Shown: positions 44,253 through 55,575, numbered from the stretch's first letter. The stretch: DNA of 64,000 nucleotides from Anagrus nilaparvatae (GCA_022575985.1 JAKSXM010000263.1:13248001-13312000), one strand, 5' to 3'. Program-made: numbers and translations. The notes: generated by a model not told the origin, from the letters alone.

Positions 44253-44281
<29 letters not shown>
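44232..44281 (+). repeat. internal poly(A) run in copia leader
   Basis: Nearly 50 A residues with one C, in the leader before gag. May be the tail of a small retro-insert (about 44110-44281) or simple-sequence growth. Confidence 0.5.
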
Positions 44282-44284
<3 letters not shown>

Positions 44285-44312
44285 TAATTTATACTTGATT
44301 TGTCTATCAATA

Positions 44313-45214
44313 ATGGGTTCTGTTAAGACGAACGATATTTTTTTATTTACTGGTTCGAAATATGATGAGTGGAAATACAAATTGAAATTTTTACTTTCAA
44401 GAAAACGAATATTACATGTCATCGATGAGGATATACCACAAGAAAAAAATTAATGTTGGATAAATCATGACAATAAAGCAAAAAATTATTTATACAGGTA
44501 TTTGGATAGTAACCATTTTAACATCATTAAAGCAAAATAATCGTCAAGAGAAATTGTTGAAACTCTTGACTCAATTTACCAAAGAAAGCTAATTGCAAAG
44601 CAAGTAGCAGCCATCACGAAGCTAACAGATTTTAAATTAAAAGAGGATTCTAGCCTAGCTTCACATTTTGTTGAATTTGATGGCCTTATAAACGAATTAA
44701 ATGAATCTGGAGGTGTAATATCAGAGAGCCTTCATGGATGCTTTCTTTTAAAAAGTCTTCCTAAAGAATACGAACAAATAAAAGTTGTAATTTAAGCTTC
44801 TGATATTAACGGTTTTTCGTTACACTATGCAAAATCGCAATTATTAAATCATGAAGCACAACTGGCTCCCATTAGTAAATTAAGTACAGACTCCCAAGTT
44901 CTTCATGTTGAAACTCAAAATAATGATAATAACCATAAATTTTCAAAAAGGACAACAATTCGAGAAATTATAATAACAAAAGAAATAATAATAGTAAAAA
45001 CAATAACAATAACTTCAATAATGGAATTGGAAGAAATGGTTTTAATATAAGTAGCTTTCGTCCCTATAATAATAGTAATAATAAAGTTTATTGTGATTTC
45101 TGCAAAAATAGTACTCACAGAACAGAAGATTGTAGACAAATAAAGCGTTTTCAAAAATATCAAAATGAAAAATCGAGAGGATCGGAATACGAAACTCAGA
45201 ACAGACACGCTCAG
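44313..45214 (+). pseudogene. copia gag
   Basis: ATG at 44313. Reads DIFLFTGSKYDEWKYKLKFL, the copia Gag N-terminal motif, then a stop near 44451. It continues in frame through QRKLIAKQVAAITKLTDFKL and HGCFLLKSLPKEYEQIKVV. A frameshift near 44950 leads into an Asn-rich linker and the zinc knuckle CDFCKNSTHRTEDC (C-x2-C-x4-H-x4-C), after which it is continuous with the protease frame. It would form the particle and bind RNA. At least three stops or shifts. Confidence 0.85.
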
Positions 45215-45727
45215 TTGGCTACAGATGCATTTTCAGATATACCATTACACAATAACTGCAACTTCACTTCATCGGCATTCATGGCAGGCTCTTGCGATTA
45301 CAATTTAAACTCAGACTCAAATTTTTTTCTTGACTCTGGCGCAACTCATCATATAATTAAAAATGATAAACTATTTAATTCATTCATAAACTTGAAAAAT
45401 CCAATAAGAATCAAGGTAGCAAAACAAGGCGAATACATCATGGCTAGTAAGCTTGGAATAGTTCGAGTGAAGACGAATTGTGGTTTCAATTGTGTATTTG
45501 AAAACGCACTGTATTCAAGAGAGGCCACAAATAACCTGCTTTCTTTAGAAAGGATGGGACTAGAAGGAATGACGACAACTTTTGACAAGGAAGGTATTAT
45601 AGTATCCAAGGAGAGTAAGCCAATAATGATTGCTGATTCTATAAACCATTTAACTTTTGTAACCTTAGAAATTAATAAAACAAAAACTGCATATGCATGT
45701 AGTAAATTAGGTTTAAGCAATAATTAG
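45215..45727 (+). pseudogene. copia protease and pre-integrase region
   Basis: An open frame continuous with the zinc knuckle. The aspartic protease active site is FFLDSGATHHIIKND, followed by flap-like YIMASKLGIVRVKT and the NNLLSLERMG motif that ends the copia protease. The pre-integrase part (LEINKTKTAYACSKLGLSNN) ends in a TAG at 45725-45727, immediately before the integrase His-His-Cys-Cys domain. Confidence 0.85.
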
Positions 45728-46177
45728 AATTTATGGCACCAAAGATTGGGTCATATAAGTAAAGATAAGTTCTGACAATTAAAAAATAAATAAATGGTTG
45801 AAGACTTACGTCTTATCAATTCGGTTGTTCCACGTGATGATTTATGTGAACCTTGCATAAATGGCAAGATGACCCGCTTACCATTTGGAAACAAAGATAA
45901 GACATACGTCAAGCGACCTTTGTTTATAGTTCACACAGATGTTTGTGGTCTATTAAAACCTGCCACAATGTGCGAAAAAAATTATTTTGTTACATTTATA
46001 GATGAAAATACCCATTACTGTGTAACCTACATAATTAAAAATAAATCTGATGTTTTCTCTGTTTTGAAGCAATATATAGCTATGAGCAAAGCTCATTTTA
46101 ATTTGAAAATTGCATATTTGTATTGTGATTATGGAGGAGAATATATGTCAAATGAAATGCATGACTATTTAGGTTAA
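45728..46177 (+). pseudogene. copia integrase, C-terminally truncated
   Basis: LWHQRLGHISKDKF gives the two His of the zinc domain, and CEPCINGKMTRLPF the two Cys. The catalytic core has Asp in FIVHTDVCGLL and a second in LYCDYGGEYMSNEM. The third catalytic residue (Glu) and the rest are lost: the reading jumps at 46177 straight to RT sequence. Stops at about 45772 and 45790 interrupt the N-terminal part. Confidence 0.85.
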
Positions 46178-46815
46178 ACTAAAAGAAGAGATTTATATGA
46201 AAGTCCCTGATGGCGTAAAATGCAAACCAAATCAAGTTTGTAAATTAAATAAAACCATACACGGGTTAAAATAGTCCGAAAAAGTATGGTTCGATACATT
46301 TGAAACAACTTTATTGCAATTGGGATTTCAAAATTCACATGGTGATCGGTGTATGTTTATGCTTGATAAGGGAGACATAAGTAAAAATATTTATGTAATA
46401 TTGTATGTAGATGATTCAATAATAGTTATCAAGCATATTAATACGTTAAATAATTTTAAGAGATATATAAATGGTAAATTTTCAATATCTGATTTAAATG
46501 ATGTAAAACTGTTCTTAGGCATAAGAGTAAATAGAAAATCTGATTGCATAACGCTTGATCAATCTGCATATGTTAAAACAATACTTAATAATTTTCGAAT
46601 GTCAGACTGTAAAATTGCCGATACTCCGATGGAGAGTAAAGTTGATTTTCTTGGTCTTAATTCAGATAAAAAATGCAAATATCCTTGCCAAAACCTGTTA
46701 GGTTCTTTGTGTACTTAATGATTTGCTCTTGACCTGATATTAGTATTGCTGTAAATATAATAAGTAGATATGTTAATAAAAACAATGATACAGTCTGGCA
46801 ATACTTAATGAGAGT
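46178..46815 (+). pseudogene. copia reverse transcriptase
   Basis: Starts at [20 protein letters not shown] then [13 protein letters not shown], a copia RT landmark. It continues with the active site NIYVILYVDDSIIV (YVDD), FKRYINGKFSISDLNDVKLF and the CKIADTPMESKVD linker. A one-base shift near 46720 is followed by TRPDISIAVNIISRYVNKNN. The frame is cut at 46815 by the SINE. RT fingers upstream of EEIYMKV fell in the internal deletion. Confidence 0.9.
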
Positions 46816-46817
46816 AT

Positions 46818-47321
46818 TATTGTGAGCGCAGTAGCTCAGAGCTAGCACTCGTGCCTGTCGTCCGGGCATGTCGAGTTCGAGACTCATAGCACCCATTCTG
46901 TTTTTATTTTTCTTAAAAATAAATATTTAATTTATTATTTTATATTTAATTTATTAAATATTTATTTTCAATAAAAGTGAAAGTAGAATTTGAATACTGC
47001 GTGATCGACTGTGCTCTCGGAAGTTTTGGTAGTTTCCTTCAGTACCGGCGAATACCAGCACAGTTCCCAATATCAAAGACGTTCTACTAACGCAATTACC
47101 TTCCCAATTCCTAATCATCCTCCTACAACATTTGTATGTGAATCCCCTACTTTATACTATTTCTTTATACTAACACTTGCCCCTTTAATTTTCTTTAAGT
47201 GCATCAATGTATGCATAAATGTGTATATTAACCCTTATAAGAAATAAATCAACATATGTAATTGTTGAAGGCCTCTGCCAATCTTGGTGTGCCCACGTGC
47301 AAAAGAGGTAAACAATAAATA
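46818..47321 (+). mobile_element. tRNA-derived SINE inside copia
   Basis: A tRNA-like head (A box TAGCTCAGAGCTAGCAC, B box GAGTTCGAGACTC, acceptor-like end near 46893) is followed by an unrelated body with GAAGGCCTCTGCCAATCTTG and a tail of AATAAATACAAATAC. It splits the copia frame between VWQYLMRVL and KYLKGTINLKL. Removing it with one copy of ATTA restores the codons. Not a functional tRNA gene. Confidence 0.75.
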
Positions 47322-47799
47322 CAAATACAAATTAAAGTATTTAAAAGGCACAATTAACTTAAAACTAACTTATCGCGTCAATCATAAATATAAAGAATTT
47401 TTAACCAGCTATTCAGACTGGGCTGGCGATGTGATCAGCCGCAGAAGCACATCAGGTTTCTTATTTAAAATATTTGATAATTGTTTAATATATTGGTATA
47501 CCCGAAAACAGTCAACAGTGGCTGATTCATCAACTTACGCAGAATATATTGCTCTTTATGAAACTTCTAAAGAAGCAATGTGGTTAAGGTCTTTATCCAC
47601 AAGTATAAAAATAGAAATAAATAAGCCTTTAATATTGTACGAAGATAATCAAAGTTGTAAGTATATAGCTGAGAATTTCACATGTCATAGTAGGTCAAAA
47701 CATTTTGAAGTTAAATATCATTTTAACAGAACAGCTGTCCAAAATAAAATAATAAAAATTGTTTATATACCTACTGATATTCAAATAGAAGTATATTAA
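47322..47799 (+). pseudogene. copia RNase H
   Basis: KYLKGTINLKLTYRV enters the RNase H, with YSDWAGDVISRRSTSGF (first catalytic Asp), SSTYAEYIAL (Glu) and LYEDNQSCKYIAEN (Asp), then SKHFEVKYHF. It ends at TAA 47797-47799, close to the usual C-terminus. The domain itself is intact. Confidence 0.9.
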
Positions 47800-48167
47800 C
47801 TAAGCCCTTGGCAAAAATTAAATTTCTCAAATTAAGAGAAGGCTTAAGCTTAAAATAAAATTAACTATTAAAAAAATATTAATCTTAAAATAAATTTAAT
47901 TATACAAAAATATTAATCTTGAAATTAGACCATAAATATTAAGTTTATAATTATGTATATATATGCACCTAGAAATAATCTGATTAGGTTTTCTGGGTTT
48001 CCCTAATCCTTGCAACGAATGTTGGATTATATGTAAGTTCCCAGCGAGATTAAGGCAAAAAAGGACATCTAATAAAATATTTTAATAATAATGAATTATT
48101 TTAATTTTTCTAATGTATTTATATTATTTTAGCTATGTAAAATTAATTGAACATATAATTCACTTTT

Positions 48168-48466
48168 TGAGGGGGTGTGTTGGAAATCTCCAAAAAGTAC
48201 ATTTTATATATATGTATATATGTTTATCGCAGTAATTATAAGTCATGTAGTTTTAGTATACTAGATGTGCATCTTTACTGTACATTATATATTTTGGAAA
48301 GAGAGAGAGAGAGAAAGTTCAGGCCCAAGAATGCGTTGTGTCTTACGTAAGTTAGTCGCTTCTATTATCTAATATAGACAAGTAGCCTTATCGCCTTAAT
48401 CTCAATTTGAATAAAATTTATTATAATAAAATAATTATTTATTTAATAAATAACCATAATCCTTTA
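48168..48466 (+). repeat. polypurine tract and copia 3' LTR
   Basis: GAGGGGGTG (48169-48177) precedes the LTR, which starts TGTTGGAAATC at 48178 and ends CCTTTA at 48466. Confidence 0.85.
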
Positions 48467-49586
48467 GAAGTATCCTTTTTACTCGATATCTCGAATCTTA
48501 TAATTTATTTTTTTAAAATTTTTTTCTCAAAATTTTTGTCGCCAAAAAGTACAAAAAACGTCAAAATTTTTTTTATTTCTCCATCTGATACGTAATTTTT
48601 CAAAAATTTTTTTTTTTAATTTTTTACATAAAATAAATAAAAAAACGCCATATTTAATTTTTTTTGGACGTAGTACCTCATTTTTTTCATGAAAGTACTA
48701 ATATCTAGAATTTCACCAAAAAATACAAAAATTACCAATTTTTTTTTCTTTATGGACGCAGTACTTAATTTATTTCTGTGGAAGTACTAGTTTTAGAAAT
48801 AGCGTTTATAGTAATTTTTTGAATCTGATACGTAATTTTTTCAACATTTTTTTCTTAAAATTTTTTTCGCCAAAAAAAATAAAAAACGCCAATTTTTTTT
48901 TCTTTTAGGACGCACTACTGAATTTCTTTCTATAAAAGTATGAATATTTAGAATTATAGTTTGTAAATGATTTCTCTATCTGATACGTAATTTTTCGAAA
49001 TTTTTTTTAAAAATTTTTTATGCAAAAAATTTAAAAAATACCATAAATTTTTTTCTTTTTGGACTTAGTACTTAATTTATTTCTATGAAATTACTAATAT
49101 CTAGAATTATCGTTTTTACTCGTTATCTCCAATCCGATACCTAATTTTTCAAAAAAATTGTTTTTTTAAATTTTTTATATAAAAAAATTTAAAAAATACC
49201 ATAAATTTTTTCCTTTTTGGACGTATTACTTAATTTATTTCTATGAAATTACTAATATCTAGAATTAACGTTTTTAATAGGTATCATTTTTTTTTTATTC
49301 CTATAGCTGGTGTAATTATGTCTTCAAGATATAACTACACCAGCTACACCAAAAACTGTCTAGCAGACATAAATATCATAAAAGAAGATTATGTACTAGT
49401 CTAGAAAAATCTTCTTTTTATTATGTAAAAAACCTAATTTTTTTCATGAGATGTTAAACTAACAGTATCAAGGAAAAGATCATTTTCAGTTTTTCTTATG
49501 ACATTATACTTTGTTAGGTAAAATAGACCATTAAGAACATTTTGTAATTGCTAATGAGGAACCATAGTGCCAATTACTTGGAAGTG

Positions 49587-50743
49587 TTTTTTTTATTATT
49601 GTTGTAAAAAACTTATATTAGTATAAAAAGTTTTTTCCTTTCAAGTTCGGATAGGAAATTTCCTGGGCTATCCGATTCCGGGGTCAAAAATTTTTTTTAG
49701 CGAGGAATCACTAAGATAGGCTGTTTTTTTTCAAAAGTCGATTTCTCAAATGCATATTAGCGAAAAATCTTCTAACCAGGCTTAAAATTTTCCTTAAGCC
49801 TTATATTTTTTGGCAAAAAAAAAATTTTGATGGGCACTGCTTTTTGGGAGCTCTAGATAAAAAAATAGCAGCTTTCAAAAGATAATTTTTTATAAATTTC
49901 AAATTTCCCGCCAAGTCACGTGACCAATCAAAAATCTGACCAAAAATTTGGATTCCGTGGGAAATTTTACATAAGGATATATCTTTTCATGTTTTTAAGG
50001 GCGTTTTGAAATTTAAAATTAAAAGATTATTTTAATTGAAAGGAATTTTTTTATTTTTAAATACTCTACTAAATTATTTTAAATTAATCAGAAAATTCTT
50101 TATCATTTCGCTGTTTTAACATAAAGGTTTTGAAAACATGAAAAGATATATCTTGATATAAAATTTCCCGCGGAATCCAAATTTTTGGTCAGATTTTTTA
50201 TTGGTCACGTGACTTGGCAGGAAATTTGAAATTTGTAAAAAATGATAATTTGACAGCTGCTATTTTTTTATATAAAGCTCCCAAAAAGCAGTGTCTCATG
50301 GAAATTTTTTTTTTCCAAAAAATAAAAGGTTTAAGGAAAATTTTAAGCCTGCTTAGAAGATTTTTCACTAATAGGCATTTGAGAATTCGACTTTTGAAAA
50401 AAAAACTGCCTATTTTAGCGATTCCTCGCGCATGCACTACTTAAAAAAATTTTTTACCTCGGAATCGTATAGCCAGGGAAATTTCCTATCTGGATTTACA
50501 AGGAAAAAATTTTTATGCTAATGTAAGTTTTTTACAGCAATAATAAAAAAAATTATGACTCATTTTTCTTACTTTTTTTACAGAAGTCCAAAACACAAAA
50601 ATGGCTGCCAAAAATCGAGATTTTGCTCTGAGAGGCTAAAAATTGGGCTGGTGACTTATTTTTGGTAGCACTTTCAGAAAAAAACAATTTGGGGCAGAAG
50701 ACTTGACCATACAATTTCCCCTCGCTTCATTTAAATCTACCCA
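49587..50743. repeat. inner left arm, loop and right arm of element X
   Basis: Palindromic; the 79- and 76-codon ORFs at 50198-50444 fall in the right arm on opposite strands and are by-products. Both arms carry the CACGTGAC core shared with the palindrome at 55.6-58 kb. Confidence 0.8.
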
Positions 50744-50858
50744 AATATGGAACGCGAAACTATACAATATAATTATAGCCAATACTTAAACATTGATGCA
50801 AATTTTACTGACCTCAAATATTTAATAATATTTAGATGGTGTATTTTGTTTCTATATT
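50744..50858. other. AT-rich spacer
   Basis: Short gap between two palindromic elements. Confidence 0.4.
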
Positions 50859-51886
50859 TGGGCGATTATTTCCCAACCCGGCCAAAAATGGTGGCAACTT
50901 AAAAAGATTTTGGTTTTCTCAAATTGACTGGAAAAGGGTCTAGTTTTTTATTCTCATTGGCCTTTTCAACTCTGTAAATCTACTGTGCCCATTTTAGGCA
51001 CTGAACGGCGGCAGGTCGACATTTTAAAAACAGAAAAATTGAAATAAAAGTAGATTAACGGTAAGTTTTTTGAAATTTTTTTCTCTTAAAAGTTGTTATT
51101 TATTAAAACAAAGAAAATGAGACCACTTGCGTGGTAATTGGTTGATTTCTTAAAAAGTTTTGTGGGTGCTATGTAGTTTTTAAAAATGGGTAAAAAACGG
51201 CTACTTTGACTGATGATATCTCTGAACCTACATATCCAAAATAAAAAAATTTTAGTGCAAAATGGTAGTCTTTTGATACATAATAAATGTGCCAAATATC
51301 AAGGGATTTGATTGAGTAGTTTCGGATTTAGCAATTTTTGGGTATTAAGTCTCTTAAAAAAATGGGTCAAAATTTGTCTCAGAATTACCCTTAAAATTGC
51401 TAAATCCGAAACTGCTCAATCAAATCCCTTGATATTTGGCACACTTATTATGTATCAAAAGACTACCATTTTGGACTAAAACTTTTTTATTTTGGATATG
51501 TAGGTTCAGAGATATCATCAGTCAAAGTAGCCGTTTTTTACCCATTTTTAAAAACTACATAGCACCCACAAAACTTTTTAAGAAATCAACCAATTACCAC
51601 ACAAGTGGTCTCATTTTCTTTGTTTTAATAAATAACAACTTTTAAGAGAAAAAAATTTCAAAAAACTTACCGTTAATCTACTTTTATTTCAATTTTTCTG
51701 TTTTTAAAATGTCGACCTGCCGCCGCTCAGTGCCTAAAATGGGCACAGTAGATTTACAGAGTTGAAAAGGCCAATGAGAATAAAAAACTAGACCCTTTTC
51801 CAATCAATTTGAGAAAACCAAAATCTTTTTAAGTTGCCACCATTTTTGGACAGAGGGGGGTGGCCAGGTTGAGAAATAATCGCCCA
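50859..51886. mobile_element. 1.03-kb palindromic foldback
   Basis: Ends TGGGCGATTATTTCCCAACC / complement. Arms of about 480 bp (50859-51338 and 51392-51886) are nearly identical; the right arm has a small insertion (ACAGAGGGGGGT). Each arm holds the same 69-codon ORF in mirror orientation, which is an artefact of symmetry. ATTT on both sides may be a target duplication. Confidence 0.75.
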
Positions 51887-52212
51887 TTTATTTATTTTAT
51901 TCAGTAAATACATTTACATTACAAAGTTTTATAAAGTATGTACCATGCAAGAATGAATAAAATCCATCTGTGCGCATGTAGCTGAATACAATTAATTAAT
52001 TATAAGAAGTAAAAATTAAATTAGAAGTAAAATTAAAATTAAAATTAAAATTAAAAATATACACACAGAGCCTACAATATAAAATATACACAAAGATTAT
52101 TAACTAAATTATTTTTTGACAAAATATATTTTAAATATCTCGGTTTTATTGTACAAATTTTTTTTCAATCTGTCAAAAAAAATAATAAATAACACATTGA
52201 TTTTCTTTTTAG
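51887..52212 (+). other. intron sequence upstream of kindlin exon
   Basis: AT-rich with AAAATTAAAATT repeats. Ends TTGATTTTCTTTTTAG, a good polypyrimidine tract and AG acceptor. Confidence 0.6.
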
Positions 52213-52449
52213 TTGATTCAACGAATCCTTGAAGCTCAAGCGAATGTAAAAAATCTTACTCTTATAGAAGCAAAATTAGAATACATTAAGGCTTGGCAAT
52301 CTCTTCCGGAGTATGGAATATCATTGTTTGCTGTGAGATTTGCGGGTAAAAATAAAGATGAATTGCTTGGAATCGCTTTTAACAGACTTTTAAGGATGGA
52401 TATTAATACAGGAAATCATTTAAAAACTTGGAGATTTAATACCATGAAG
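52213..52449 (+). CDS. kindlin/fermitin internal exon (FERM domain)
   Basis: A 237-bp exon, phase 0 at both ends (79 codons). It reads [74 protein letters not shown] and then a GT donor (AAG|GTTTTTA). This matches the conserved F2-F3 junction and start of the F3 (PTB-like) lobe of kindlin. The family activates integrins at muscle attachment and focal adhesions, and the segment is almost invariant in insects. The next residues in the family (a Trp-rich strand starting AWNVNW) would begin the following exon, which I do not find downstream in the window; the preceding exon is also not seen. No stops or unusual residues, so the host gene is probably live, with introns filled by transposons. A stray processed exon copy is unlikely because splice sites are intact. 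Confidence 0.85.
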
Positions 52450-53165
52450 GTTTTTAATCTTTTTATTTATAATAGGTTATTCTGTTTTTAATTGAACAGA
52501 TTCATAATTATATAACTATTTTAGTATATAATAATTTTTATTTAAAAACCAAAGAAATATTTTTAAAAAATCTATTTTTTGCTTTTCGCCACCAACCTAT
52601 ATTTATTTATAGATTCTATTGAAAACGTATGCATATAAAATTAAAACTAATATAATAAAAGTTTTAAAAATTGCCAGTTAAATATTAATTAAATGCCAAT
52701 TTTATCGTTCTAGAGAAAGACGATTATCAATGATTTTATTTATTGTCTCTATGCTTTTGAGATTGCTCATTTCTAATTTAAAAATCAATTTTATAATTTT
52801 ATTGAGATAATTTTTAACGCTTCAGATTTTATTTACGAGAAAAAAAATATAGCAGAGTTATTTCAGTAAAAAATAAAATTTTAATTATACAAGCAATTCA
52901 ACAAAAATTCAATTCTTACAAATCCTTAGCAAGTTTTTTTTTCTTTGCAAAACTATACAATTTCATACCAAAAAATGAATAAATTTTTTTTTCTTCTTTA
53001 TATTTTACGAATAACTGAAAAGAAATTTCAGATCTTAAAACAGTACTTAAAAGTTAATTTATCTTAAACTAATAGCGCCGCGCCACTGACGTTTGGATTT
53101 TCGCTTAAAAAACCGGAAAAAAAATGATTTTTTTTAACTCAAAGTCTTCTTTACTAAAAAGGATT
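52450..53165 (+). other. kindlin intron, AT-rich
   Basis: Follows the exon donor. No further exon or repeat recognised. Confidence 0.4.
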
Positions 53166-53272
53166 TAGAACCGGTTTTTTAGCTTCCTGAAATCTCAAAA
53201 TGTGCTTATATGCCAAAAAATCAAAAACCAAAATTTGACCCACCAGAATGGTTCCTTATTGAGGAACCAATT
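53166..53272 (-). repeat. HINE-like 5' end fragment
   Basis: Minus strand begins with hairpin GGTTCCTCAATAAGGAACC, then TTTGGCATATAAGCACATTT and the CCGGTTCTAAATCC block. About 105 bp survive. Confidence 0.7.
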
Positions 53273-54760
53273 ATTTTGACAAAGTATCAAAAAGAAATAA
53301 AAATATTTGAAAATTAATAGCAATTATTTTAGTTGAATATTAAAATTGTAATATAGAATCAATAAAATGTATTTTCTAATGTAATTAATAAAATAAAAAA
53401 AAAATTTTTAAAGACAATTTTGATTTAAGAAATATAATTTGAAAAGTTATAAATTATTCAATCAATTTGTTAGTTTAAAAATTTTACACTTACACACCAC
53501 ACATGAGCAGCTCCAGTTCAATTTATTAAGTTTAATGTAGATTATAAATTCTATAAAATTTCTATCATTTTGTAATAATAGAAATGCTTTATTAATAAAG
53601 ACGCTTATAAGTCAGCGTCTAAGCGAATTCAAAAAAAGGAGAGGAGCGCTCCAACACACACGCACTTTATATACATATATACTCAACAAAAGATATATGT
53701 CCCAGATATATCCGAGTTTGGAACCCAATCCAAGGCCAGATCAGCATTTATCATAACTCAAACACGGTTTGGAAAAGCTTCCGAACTTGGCGTATCAAAC
53801 AAATGTAAATTAATAACATGCTTGATAAAAATTTAATTATATTAAATTAAATTAAGTAATATTAATTAATAAAAATAAAATATTAATTGTATTTTTATTG
53901 TTTTTGCAAGTATTATGAATTAATAATTAAAATTATTATTGATTTTTTTAAGTACAAATATTAAGATCAAATACTACTGATCACGTTACTGACAAAGCTT
54001 TAGCGCCCTTAACATTTAAAATGCTGTTAGAACCACATTTTATGTAAAATTATACCATTTACAAAACGTGATAGTACGTACTATTATTAGAATATACAGC
54101 AAAAGTTCTTAGCTATTTTTACCCAAGTCTTAAGTTGGAATTGCTGTCCAATTTCCAAGATTGTATGTGGCCTGGTTGTGATTTGGCAGCTATTTTTCCA
54201 ATATTGATGACTTCTGCGTTATCAGCCACCCGTGTTTGTTTTTATTTTCTAAAGGCACTAAACAAGCCAAAAAAATGTTTTCTATATACAGGTAGGCAGT
54301 ACACCAGCTCAATCTGAATTCGGACATATTTTTTCGGAAAAACTTTAGAAAAAACTGAAAAATCCGAAAAATTAAAACAACATTTCAAAATCGTCACTTT
54401 TTTTCAGTTTTTTTAAATGTGTTTTTGTAAACATTTTATGGTTTTTAACTCCTTATTTCTCATTTGCCTTTTAAGTACTTAAAAATTAATTTTAAACTCA
54501 AAAAAATTATTTCAAGAAATTTTCTTGTACTATATTTTCCTATTTTCTCGCTTCTCCTGGCAGAAACTGATTCTGACTTGATATTTTAGGAAAATTTTAG
54601 AGGATATAGCACAGAAAGATTTCATAGAATGGGCAATAGAGGCCTTATCAGTAATTTTTATATTATTCTCAACCAATAACTCTTTATTTTTTTATTTTCC
54701 AAAAATATTTTTATTAGTATACTGCCAAAATTTTTTATTAATAATTTTAGACATTTTTTT
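53273..54760. other. intron or intergenic, no gene
   Basis: AT-rich. A GC-balanced patch at 53595-53800 contains GCGTCTAAGCG and GGAGCGCTCC words that recall 62.09-62.15 kb, perhaps a shared LTR fragment. The 60-codon ORF at 54135 has no domain. Confidence 0.35.
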
Positions 54761-54802
54761 ATTTCTATATGTTCCGGATTTGTAGTTGTATATATGTAAA
54801 TA

Positions 54803-54995
54803 TGTTAGGGTGTGTATATTGTAAGAGGGGAGAGAGAAGTTGCCAGCCTGCACGGCTCTTATAGACGACACATGTCTAATAAATCAGTTTATTTGTTAAT
54901 CATTAAAACTGTGATTTTTATCACCGTAATTTCTTGAAACCTTCACTATAATCATAACCAGCCTATTATTATACAAACATTTGGTCCAACAAACC
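54803..54995 (+). repeat. BEL/Pao-type LTR remnant
   Basis: Runs from TGTTAGGGTGTGTATATTG through AATAAATCAG to TTATTATACA, then AACATTTGGTCCAACAAACC. An LTR ending in ACA followed by TTTGGTCC is typical of BEL/Pao leaders. No coding part is attached. Confidence 0.45.
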
Positions 54996-55215
54996 GTCAG
55001 AAAATTTAGTACTTTTTTAAAAAATAGAAAAAAAAAAGGAGCAGCTCTCTTTTTCTCATATAACTAACACGCATACTTATAACAATGTGGTCGTTCGCGT
55101 TTTCATTAAAAATTTTCAAAAATAGTGTGTGTTATTTAAGTTAAGAATAAAAATAACTAAGAGTGCTCATTTTGTTTTTTATTAAAAAATAGTATATTAA
55201 GTACTGATTAAGTAT
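54996..55215. other. AT-rich spacer
   Basis: Nothing recognised. Confidence 0.3.
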
Positions 55216-55420
55216 GAAGGGCGTAAAAGTTTCGGCACTAGCGTGAGCACTAGCACGAGTGCTCGGCGAAGCCAGGCACGAGTGATATGTGTTCACGCTC
55301 GTGTCTAAAGTATTTCGCCCATGGTGCTTACACTATTTTTTGCCCACCTAGGCGTAGAACGAGTTCAGAAAATTCTTTACACACGAGTTTTACGCCCGGG
55401 AGGGCAAAAAATAATATTAT
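55216..55420. repeat. GC-rich dispersed repeat with internal hairpins
   Basis: AAGGGCGTAAAAGTTTCGG and CACGAGTGCTCGGCG recur in inverse at 41.56-41.62 kb. The right part has TTTTTTGCCC and GGGCAAAAAA arms around a 50-nt loop. Confidence 0.55.
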
Positions 55421-55575
55421 AGCAAGTGCATTTTTTCTGAAAATTTAAACGCATTTAATCTACATATGCTAAAAATGTTATTGACAATTTCATAGTGCGG
55501 CAGAAACATTTTATACAGTCCACATCCAAAAAAATTTTTTCATCATGGCAAAATTATTAAATTCAAGTAAAAATT
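55421..55575. other. AT-rich spacer
   Basis: No gene. Confidence 0.3.

Larger units (their letters stand above)
43361..48466 (+). mobile_element. Ty1/copia retrotransposon, defective
   Basis: Bounded by two near-identical LTRs (43361-43652 and 48178-48466) and by GAATT (left) and GAAGT (right, 48467-48471). The HINE consensus has GAAGT here, so the left copy carries one mutation. Order gag-protease-integrase-RT-RNase H is that of copia. It has stops and frameshifts, an internal deletion from mid-integrase to the RT, and a SINE insertion. High LTR similarity indicates a fairly recent arrival. Confidence 0.9.
42577..49586 (+). mobile_element. HINE-like element, copy 2 (interrupted)
   Basis: 5' hairpin GTTCCTC-ATA-GAGGAAC (42577), an inverted copy GAGGAAC near 49557, and the 3' hairpin GCCAATTACTTGG with end GAAGTG at 49586. 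It shows the same AAAACCGGTTTTTAAAAAAA block, TATG/TG microsatellite (42688-42725) and minisatellite units as copies 1 and 3. It inserted in a T-run of element X (five Ts left, eight right). It contains a TTAA foldback and a copia element. Confidence 0.65.
42369..50743. mobile_element. palindromic element X, split by nested insertions
   Basis: Ends TGGGTAGATTTAAATGAAGC (42369) and its complement (to 50743). The left arm is 42369-42576 plus 49587 to about 49998; the right arm is about 50133-50743. Both contain GACTTATTTTTGGTAG and GTCACGTGACCAAT. Without the insertion the element would be about 1.37 kb. It has no coding capacity. Joining the two left-arm pieces restores the complement of the right arm, which defines the inserted DNA as 42577-49586. 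Confidence 0.8.

Noticed and set aside
46818..46895. tRNA gene candidate
   Set aside because: Acceptor stem does not close, and it heads a SINE inserted in copia RNase H.
51086..51645. Two 69-codon ORFs with nearly identical proteins on opposite strands
   Set aside because: Mirror images created by the palindrome arms; AT-rich, no domain.
54135..54317. 60-codon ORF in the kindlin 3' intron region, tested as a downstream exon
   Set aside because: Does not match kindlin sequence after the donor and has no acceptor of quality.
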